This document shows, piece by piece, positions 30,194 through 35,810 of a DNA stretch of 35,810 bases. The DNA comes from Candidatus Methanoperedens sp. Lineage in GTDB: Archaea > Halobacteriota > Methanosarcinia > Methanosarcinales > Methanoperedenaceae. The stretch is taken from positions 1 to 35,810 of the forward strand of contig JAPMTR010000086.1 in the NCBI GenBank assembly GCA_026552975.1. The letters are read 5' to 3'. Position numbers and translations under genes: made by a program. Every line of letters starts with the position of its first letter. The stretch's first letter is position 1. The notes beneath the pieces are model-generated. The model was not told the DNA's origin, searched no databases, and worked only from the letters and a program-made list of their open reading frames with translations.

Positions 30194-32794
30194 CTAAAAT
30201 TCAAATAATTGTTTCTGTTTGGTTTCAACCTGTACTTTCCTTTCCCCCATCCCTCTTAACATTTCCTTTGTAACCCCAAAATCCGATAAAATGCGTTCAA
30301 CCGGAGGAAGTATCTGCTTATTAATGTAATAATCAACATCTATCGGCAGATTTTTCTTTTTGGCATATTCAGGGTCTTCTGCCCTTTCAACGAACATAGC
30401 ATTTCCGGCAATTATCACAAAAGGTATCCTGTCGCCAACATTGGAAATTATTCCTCTTTTCTGAAGTTTTTCGATCACAGTAATGTGGGGCTGCTTATTC
30501 TTGTAACTTCCAATACTTTTTGTATATTGCCTTGTCAAAATAAGGCTATCAAAAAATGAACTGTTTGCATCAATGGATTTTATTTCATTTATCGTATTCT
30601 TGACGAGCAGCACTGCATCATCGACTTTCGCTTCCTTTAAAACAAGTTCAAGAACTCTTTCTATGGTCTTTGTTGTGATCTCACACCAGTCACGACGTAC
30701 TGTCTCCATTCCCTTTACTTTAATTTTTTCTTTTATTCCCTGTGCAGTTTTTTCCTGGACAAGAAGTGCATAGCGTTTCTTCGCAAGAAAAATGGCACGT
30801 TTTGCAAATGAATCAAAAACAAGTTCCATCGGTTTAACAAGTGAGTCTGTAACGGTTCTTGCGATACTATTTCCGACAAGCTGCGCCTCATCAAAAGTGA
30901 TATCCCTGTTAAGGAGATGCACAAAAACGCTGTCCGTATCTCCATATACGACTGAGAGCCCGACATGTTTTCCATCAATGCCAATATCTTTCTTCAAAAC
31001 TTTTCCATCTTTAAGGATCATTTCTGTGATATCGTTCTCGATCAGGTCCTTTGTGTGCAGGATATTTTCCCGCCCGAAACTTGTCACAGCTCCTGCAAGT
31101 GTCAAACTGTAAAGCCGCGCCCTTGTGTATCCTGAATAGCCATAAAAACTATTAAGAAGGATCTTAAGGGCAAGCTGCGTGGCATCAAGTACTCGTTTAT
31201 CGTCTTCGTCTGCGGTCTTCATTTTAGCACGCGTCTGCTGCCTACGATCTAGAAGATCTTCGAGAATGGATGGGACGATCCCCTTAACAATATTTTTTGA
31301 AACGAAAACACCACCATTGGGTGTTTTAATAACATCATGCGGCATTTCCCCTATAACTTCCGTCGTGTAACAGAGATTATGCGCCATCATTATTGTAGGG
31401 TAAAGGGATTTGTAATCAAGTATAACGATATTTTCAAGAAGCCCCTTTTTTGGCGGAAGCACTTCAGCGCCAGCCAGTTCTTCACCTTCTTCATATCGCT
31501 CGCCGGATACTTCGCCTGTGGGTCTTGTGGCAAGCACACGATCATTTTTCATATATTCCCGAAGTATCAGGTTCTCGACCATCTGCGTCTGCCCTCCATC
31601 CAGGATATCCTGAAGAAGTGTTCCGCTCACTCTTGCAAGAGCTATGTATTTATCAATAAGCCGAAGTTTTAAAAGGAAAAGAAGTGCAAGTTCTGAATCG
31701 CGCCTTGCATATTCAATGAATTTTGAAAGCTTCTCTCCATTGTCATTCCAGTGATCTTCCATTTCAAGAATGGGTATATCTAATTTCTCAGTTCCAAGCA
31801 ACTCTTTTGCTGAATTCCTGAGAGTATATTGCTTGAGTGAAAATTCCTTTCGAAGAAGCGGCAGCACATCCACTGCTATGCGTCCCATCACACTTACCCG
31901 AGTGATATTTCCGATCTTCCTGTAATAGAGGTTCCTCCCATCCCTTCCGGCTATTGAGTCTATCCTCGCTCCTTTCTTATTAAGAATATTCACCCGGTCA
32001 ACGATATAAGGAATATCAAAACTATTGGAGTTGTAGCCAACAAGGATATCAGGGTCAAAATCCTTGATGATATCAAAAAATCGACGAAGCATCCCTTCTT
32101 CATTACCGCAGCTTTCAACATCGTCTGTTGTATTTTTGTTTTTATTTGTATTTTTACCCACAAGCACTATTGTTTTCTTGCCATTGAACCCAGGTGCAAA
32201 AGCAAGACTTAAAAGAATAATCGGGGAAGTTTCAGGCACAGGCATAGCGCCATTTAATGGAAGGCATTCGATATCAAATGCAAGATGCCGCAGTGGAGCG
32301 TTTTTCAAAATATCCACCGGTTCTACTTTATTGGCTGTTATTTTGACTGTGCTTAAGACTTCTTGGCTGTTTATACCCGGGGTTCCACCTGGCTCTACAT
32401 TTGCCCAGCTCATTCCCCCGACCCCATTATCCACCATATACCTGTTCCTGAACAGGATATCGGTCTCATAAATTTCATCCACCATTTTTCGTACATCATC
32501 GCGGATGACCGGGACTCCTTTAGGGTCAAAAAGAGTGATTTTAAGCATTGGGATCTTATTTTTGAAATATCCGATGGGTTCAAAACGTTTTACAGGTTCG
32601 ATCATTTTAACATGGTCTTTGAACTTTTCCTTAAGTATATCGGCCATTTCAGGTGGAGCTTTTACATAAAAATAAGGTTCAAAACCTGTAACCATGCAGC
32701 AGACGCTGTTCCCTGATCCATCCCTGCCATAGAGCCGGACTATGGGTTTATTGTCGCTATATGTATAATCGGCGTCAAGGATCTGGAATTTCAT
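30194..32794 (-). CDS. polB: Family B replicative DNA polymerase
   Basis: The 866-residue enzyme has an N-terminal domain, a proofreading exonuclease and a palm/fingers/thumb core. Exo I is FDIE (173-176), Exo II YNSNSFD (254-260), Exo III YARRD (362-366). Motif A is DYKSLYPT (460-467), motif B KILLNSFYG (544-552), motif C YGDTDS (617-622), and KKRY is at 672. All catalytic residues are present and no intein interrupts the motifs. The C-terminal QKQLFEF (860-866) resembles a PCNA-binding PIP box. A lysine/asparagine-rich insert lies near 214-224. A CCTATAAAC box near 32822 fits a leaderless start. Confidence 0.97.
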   Translation of the reverse strand: MKFQILDADYTYSDNKPIVRLYGRDGSGNSVCCMVTGFEPYFYVKAPPEMADILKEKFKDHVKMIEPVKRFEPIGYFKNKIPMLKITLFDPKGVPVIRDDVRKMVDEIYETDILFRNRYMVDNGVGGMSWANVEPGGTPGINSQEVLSTVKITANKVEPVDILKNAPLRHLAFDIECLPLNGAMPVPETSPIILLSLAFAPGFNGKKTIVLVGKNTNKNKNTTDDVESCGNEEGMLRRFFDIIKDFDPDILVGYNSNSFDIPYIVDRVNILNKKGARIDSIAGRDGRNLYYRKIGNITRVSVMGRIAVDVLPLLRKEFSLKQYTLRNSAKELLGTEKLDIPILEMEDHWNDNGEKLSKFIEYARRDSELALLFLLKLRLIDKYIALARVSGTLLQDILDGGQTQMVENLILREYMKNDRVLATRPTGEVSGERYEEGEELAGAEVLPPKKGLLENIVILDYKSLYPTIMMAHNLCYTTEVIGEMPHDVIKTPNGGVFVSKNIVKGIVPSILEDLLDRRQQTRAKMKTADEDDKRVLDATQLALKILLNSFYGYSGYTRARLYSLTLAGAVTSFGRENILHTKDLIENDITEMILKDGKVLKKDIGIDGKHVGLSVVYGDTDSVFVHLLNRDITFDEAQLVGNSIARTVTDSLVKPMELVFDSFAKRAIFLAKKRYALLVQEKTAQGIKEKIKVKGMETVRRDWCEITTKTIERVLELVLKEAKVDDAVLLVKNTINEIKSIDANSSFFDSLILTRQYTKSIGSYKNKQPHITVIEKLQKRGIISNVGDRIPFVIIAGNAMFVERAEDPEYAKKKNLPIDVDYYINKQILPPVERILSDFGVTKEMLRGMGERKVQVETKQKQLFEF

Positions 32795-32844
32795 TGGGGT
32801 TAGATTTGGTTGAATGTGTTTATAGGTTTCTTATAATAGTAAAA

Positions 32845-32920
32845 TGGGGCCCGGGTCGGGATTCGAACCCGAGTCGTAGGATCCACAGTCCCATAGGATA
32901 ACCAGCTACCCCACCCAGGC
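32845..32920 (-). tRNA. tRNA-His (GTG)
   Basis: On the minus strand the acceptor is GCCTGGG/CCCGGGC, the anticodon arm TGGGA-CTGTGGA-TCCTA (anticodon GTG), and the T arm TCGGG-TTCGAAT-CCCGA. The discriminator is C and CCA is encoded (32845-32847), followed by TTTT. The base before G1 is T, so the G-1 that marks tRNA-His is not encoded and must be added after transcription. The variable loop has four bases. Confidence 0.95.
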
Positions 32921-33026
32921 ACTTTGATTCATTGATGGGGGTACCTCCGATAATGTATCTGTGATTGATAAAGGTTTTGTTTCAATTTGCATTTTCCGGG
33001 AAAATCGCAGGGTAAAAATAAGTAAA

Positions 33027-33074
33027 AACAGAAGATTAAATCAAATACTAAATTATATTTAGATATCTTCTGTT
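33027..33074 (-). terminator. Inverted repeat downstream of fae-hps
   Basis: AACAGAAGAT (33027-33036) and ATCTTCTGTT (33065-33074) form a perfect 10-base stem around an A/T-rich 28-base loop. It begins 31 bases after the fae-hps stop and may end its transcript. The remainder of the 184-base gap to tRNA-His shows nothing else recognisable. Confidence 0.4.
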
Positions 33075-33104
33075 CATTATGGATTTTTTTGATATTCTTC
33101 CGTA

Positions 33105-34286
33105 TCAGAAATCTGTCATGATCCTGTACTGGTCTATCTCAGACTGCTTAATTTCTTCTATGAACTGCTCTGCCATGGATCGTACATCTTTTGCTTTCGT
33201 GATGGCGCGCCCAACAACAATGATATCTGCGCCTGCCTTAAGGGCATCCTTGACCGTGTCAACGCGAATGCCGCCGGCTACTGCGATAAGCATTCTTTCA
33301 GATAATTTCTTCATGGCAGGGATGTCTCCCCACGCGTGTCCCGATTTTCCTTCAGTATCTATCGCCCTGTGCAATTCCACGACACTTGGCTTTACAGGCA
33401 AAGCTTTTAAAACATCCATAGGACTATCGACATTAAGCATATCAATAACTGAATAAATACCAGTCTTTCTTGCTTCCTTGATCGCCTTTTCTATCGTTGA
33501 AATGGGCGCCAATCCAGATATAACGGTTGCATCCCCGGTTGCATCAGCTACCATGCGCACTTCAAGATTACCCGTATCAAGAGTCTTTAAGTCCACAACT
33601 ACGAATGAATTCGGTCGGGCTTCCCTGATCGCATGGACAACATTAACCCCGTATTGTTTGATCAGCGGCGTTCCTGCCTCAATAATTAAGTGATCGCTCT
33701 GGGGAATCTGTTTGAGTATATTTTTTACACCTTCGATATCAGTCATATCAAAAGCCACCTGCAGGTATGGTGGGTTCCATAATCTTACAACTTTGAATCC
33801 CATAATGGCGTGCATTGTCCTGTCTTTCTCGTACATGAGAGTCTTTGTATCCGGGAATCCTTCCATGGCCCGCTCCAATGCCAGTTTTGTGGCGCCATAA
33901 TTATATCGATATATTTTATTATAATCTTTTGCCTCAGGATGGATAAAAACGCTCACTATGATAGCAAGGTCTTCTATCTGGTCCAGGGGGATAATGCCTT
34001 CCTCTACTGAATCAGCAACAGCCCGTGCAACTGCGGTCTGGGCCGGCCCGAATATCTGGGCTGCCTGAGCCATGTTCTTTACCGTTACTTTCGGGACAAT
34101 AAGAGTTGCAGGTTTTGCAAGAAGATTTGGTCTTACGACAGAAAGAAGGGGAGTATGTCCCGCTGAAAGCTGAGTAAAACCATTTGCAAATGCCTGTCCT
34201 ACAGGTCCTGTTTTTTCTCCAATGATCAGATCAATATGAGCAAGTTCTGGTGCCTCGCCGATTAAAGCCTCACCTACTAAAAACAT
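33105..34286 (-). CDS. fae-hps: Bifunctional formaldehyde-activating enzyme / 3-hexulose-6-phosphate synthase
   Basis: Residues 1 to about 165 are Fae: [20 protein letters not shown], with the catalytic His17, and later [20 protein letters not shown]. Residues about 170-393 are Hps, an OMP-decarboxylase-fold barrel, with [22 protein letters not shown] (substrate-binding Asp and Lys) and [16 protein letters not shown]. The fusion, known in Methanosarcina and relatives, condenses formaldehyde with H4MPT and interconverts hexulose 6-phosphate with ribulose 5-phosphate and formaldehyde. This supplies ribose phosphate and recovers the aldehyde. A GAGGT lies about eight bases before the start, and an ACATAAATACC box near 34328 fits its promoter. 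Confidence 0.97.
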   Translation of the reverse strand: MFLVGEALIGEAPELAHIDLIIGEKTGPVGQAFANGFTQLSAGHTPLLSVVRPNLLAKPATLIVPKVTVKNMAQAAQIFGPAQTAVARAVADSVEEGIIPLDQIEDLAIIVSVFIHPEAKDYNKIYRYNYGATKLALERAMEGFPDTKTLMYEKDRTMHAIMGFKVVRLWNPPYLQVAFDMTDIEGVKNILKQIPQSDHLIIEAGTPLIKQYGVNVVHAIREARPNSFVVVDLKTLDTGNLEVRMVADATGDATVISGLAPISTIEKAIKEARKTGIYSVIDMLNVDSPMDVLKALPVKPSVVELHRAIDTEGKSGHAWGDIPAMKKLSERMLIAVAGGIRVDTVKDALKAGADIIVVGRAITKAKDVRSMAEQFIEEIKQSEIDQYRIMTDF

Positions 34287-34416
34287 TTATTTATACCTCA
34301 GCCCTTAAATTGGTACTTTGGTATTTATGTATTGTTATTGTTAGGTTATTGCATCGAATTTTTTTTTAAAAATAATATTTTCAGTCCTGATTTTAATAAT
34401 AATATGGACGCACATG

Positions 34417-35592
34417 TCACCCACTTACAGCCATTTCTACACACCTTTTTGTGCTTGCCAGGACACTTTTCACTCCACAAAGATTTGGTGCATACTTATG
34501 TGCTTTACCTGAGTTAACCATCATCAATTTGAATTTTTCACTTGCTGGTGAGACAACCATACAGGTATCGCAAAAAACTTTTGCACCACTTTTTTCGATG
34601 CGTTTTATCAATGCCAAATTCCTGTTCTTGATCGCGCGCGAAGTGCAGATCCACGTTTCTTTTTTTACTTTTTTCCCTTCCAGGAGGCATGCCAGGTTTT
34701 CAAGTTCAGGAACGCTGCTATGAGGACATCCGAAAGCAATGAGGTCAGGCTCTAACGAAATATCATTATACGGTGACTTATAAACCTCTTGTATTTGTCT
34801 TCTCTCGATGGTGATCTTTTCAGAAGGAATCTCGAATTTATCGAACTCCGGCGTAATCCCCAAGACATGATACAGAGCAACTGCGCCGGATGCAGCCATC
34901 GCAGCTCCAAGTGATTTTAGTTCATCTTTGCTAGGGTGGGAATGAATCTTAAAAATCGGGATTTTATCACCGATCATCGCTCCCACAATATATCCAAGTG
35001 CGCCGTAATCTGAATCATGAAGCTTCGGTTCCACAATGATCGTGACAACAGGAACCCTGTTCTCATCCAGGTGAAAACCAAAATTCGGGGTCTTTCCAAT
35101 AAGTGCAGCTGAAAGCGCACTCGGCCCACCTTCCCGATTCGTGCGCGCGCCGATAACAGAGTTGGCATAAGATATTGCAGAGGATTCACTCCACGCGATA
35201 TGATCGCCGAAACCTACCAGATCGTCGTAGATTGTATAAGGCGTGCAGGAGCACTCTGTTTTTACACCCAGCGCTTCGTAAGCCCTTATTATTTCCTGCT
35301 GCTTGTTCGCGAATTCCTCGCTTATCTTCATATCTCTCCAGCATTCAAGGTCCATGCCTGCGGGATTGAGAATTGAAGGCACAACTACTTTCCCTTTCAG
35401 GTCTGATATCCATTCAAGACCTGCATCTCCAATTGTTTTATATGAAACCCCTGCGATCTGTGCGCTCTTTATAGGGATCAGCCTGTCAGCTCCATAGATA
35501 TCGCCAAGTGCTACAAGTATCTCGATAGCTTTCTGGTATGTTGAGCCACGCTCACCATTCATGAGTTTTTCTTCATCTGGTGTAAGGTACAT
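34417..35592 (-). CDS. Aconitase X, probable phosphomevalonate dehydratase large subunit
   Basis: The 391-residue protein (formerly DUF521) begins MYLTPDEEKLMNGERG, with LIPIKSAQIAGVSYKTIG near 38-55, CSCTPYTIYD near 115, SVIGARTNREGGPSAL near 147 and CPHSSVPELENLA near 295. These are the cluster and substrate segments of the family. In archaea the large and small subunits dehydrate 5-phosphomevalonate in the modified mevalonate pathway to isoprenoids. The small subunit (DUF126) is not in the window. The start has an AGGAG seven bases upstream. Substrate assignment follows the archaeal family, not a residue seen here. Confidence 0.9.
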   Translation of the reverse strand: MYLTPDEEKLMNGERGSTYQKAIEILVALGDIYGADRLIPIKSAQIAGVSYKTIGDAGLEWISDLKGKVVVPSILNPAGMDLECWRDMKISEEFANKQQEIIRAYEALGVKTECSCTPYTIYDDLVGFGDHIAWSESSAISYANSVIGARTNREGGPSALSAALIGKTPNFGFHLDENRVPVVTIIVEPKLHDSDYGALGYIVGAMIGDKIPIFKIHSHPSKDELKSLGAAMAASGAVALYHVLGITPEFDKFEIPSEKITIERRQIQEVYKSPYNDISLEPDLIAFGCPHSSVPELENLACLLEGKKVKKETWICTSRAIKNRNLALIKRIEKSGAKVFCDTCMVVSPASEKFKLMMVNSGKAHKYAPNLCGVKSVLASTKRCVEMAVSG

Positions 35593-35667
35593 TTACGCAC
35601 TCCTGCGCGTTTATGTGTTCTTTGAGTTTCCATAACCACTTTTTCTTCAAATAGGAGGTGAAAATAT

Positions 35668-35706
35668 ATGAATGTAAGCTTTAGAGATTTTTTAAAATAT
35701 TTATAA
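35668..35706 (+). other. 12-codon frame behind a near-perfect Shine-Dalgarno
   Basis: TAGGAGGTGA at 35652-35661 matches the complement of the 16S 3' end and lies seven bases before an ATG that encodes MNVSFRDFLKYL and then stops. On the opposite strand the same stretch is the leader of the aconitase X gene. It may be a leader peptide, a small protein, or a chance match. There is no other evidence for translation. Confidence 0.25.
35697..35706 (-). promoter_or_regulatory. TATA-like box for the aconitase X gene
   Basis: On the minus strand TTATAAATAT lies between the 3' end of the 5S gene and the aconitase X start. A start site about 27 bases downstream would give a leader of about 80 bases. 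Readthrough from the 5S transcript is an alternative. Confidence 0.35.
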
Positions 35707-35724
35707 AAACAAGTTGAAATAAGT

Positions 35725-35810
35725 GAGCATAGCGACTTTCTACAGTTCCCGAGAGTTCGCACATCTTAGTACAATGTAAAACGTTGACAGGCTTAACTTC
35801 TGTGTTCGGA
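35725..35810 (-). rRNA. rrf: 5S ribosomal RNA, 3' part (runs off the right edge)
   Basis: The minus strand from the edge reads CCGAACACAGAAGTTAAGCC, the conserved loop region of 5S rRNA. It continues with GTACTAAGATGTGCGAACTC and TCGGGAACTG, the helix IV/V part, and ends with TCGCTATGCTC, which should pair with the missing 5' end. By comparison with the usual 120-126 bases, about 40 bases lie beyond the window. The 3' end is placed near 35725 by length and may be off by several bases. Confidence 0.85.

Noticed and set aside
30194-32794. Intein in DNA polymerase B
   Set aside because: Motifs A, B and C follow at normal spacing with no insertion; only a short Lys/Asn-rich stretch near residue 220 is extra.
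34350-34395. T/A-rich tract between fae-hps and aconitase X as a regulatory RNA
   Set aside because: It shows only homopolymer A and T runs with no stable paired structure that I could find.
35559-35762. 67-residue minus-strand frame upstream of aconitase X
   Set aside because: It runs through the 5S rRNA 3' end and out of frame into aconitase X, so it cannot be a normal gene.

Overview
The window is a gene-dense stretch of a euryarchaeal chromosome from the methanogen/anaerobic-methanotroph branch. This rests on methenyl-H4MPT cyclohydrolase, a Fae-Hps fusion, the methanofuran-synthesis enzyme MfnB, a Kae1-Bud32 fusion, TFE, PCNA, PriL, family B DNA polymerase and phosphomevalonate dehydratase (aconitase X). 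The Methanosarcinales, and within them a Methanoperedens (ANME-2d)-like lineage, are my best guess because an amino acid dehydrogenase/ADP-forming acyl-CoA synthetase operon and an acyl-CoA dehydrogenase remnant accompany the C1 genes; that placement is inference. No stretch longer than 300 bases lacks a gene.

Layout. 1-480: the end of a transposase-like frame abuts the C-terminal part of an acyl-CoA dehydrogenase, probably an insertion-disrupted gene. 510-4480: C1 and biosynthesis genes mch, carA, mfnB and a HisA/HisF-related TIM barrel, plus a DUF1284 protein. 4475-8800: pheT, priL, a nucleotidyltransferase, an AbrB-type protein and pcn; the AbrB/nucleotidyltransferase pair looks like a toxin-antitoxin module fused to the front of the primase operon, with a twin palindromic operator. 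8865-13600: an unknown protein, an invasive inverted repeat, kae1-bud32, then eIF1A-rio1-KH protein and pyrF. 13728-18516 (minus): asnB, initiator tRNA-Met, and the gdh-acdA-acdB operon. 18635-24708: TatD-like hydrolase, a membrane protein with an archaellin-like C-terminal domain, pgk, an HExxH protein, a SPASM radical SAM enzyme and a SEC-C protein. 24760-30182: an exported phosphatase-like protein, the trm56-ATP-grasp-TFE-HD run, DUF2551 and DUF89. 30194-35810: polB, tRNA-His, fae-hps, aconitase X, and the 3' part of a 5S rRNA gene running off the window edge.

The genes fall into a few joint tasks: replication (PolB with a C-terminal PIP-like box, PCNA, PriL), translation and ribosome maturation (eIF1A, Rio1, KH/Dim2, Kae1-Bud32, Trm56, PheT, two tRNAs), C1 chemistry and its cofactors (Mch, Fae-Hps, MfnB, HisAF-related), and conversion of amino acids to acyl-CoA with ATP formation. 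Many genes have a TATA-like box about 25-27 bases before the start codon, so leaderless transcription seems common. The least explained parts are the AbrB/nucleotidyltransferase/primase arrangement, the archaellin-like membrane protein, the radical SAM enzyme without a visible peptide substrate, and a 12-codon frame behind a near-perfect Shine-Dalgarno beside the 5S gene.
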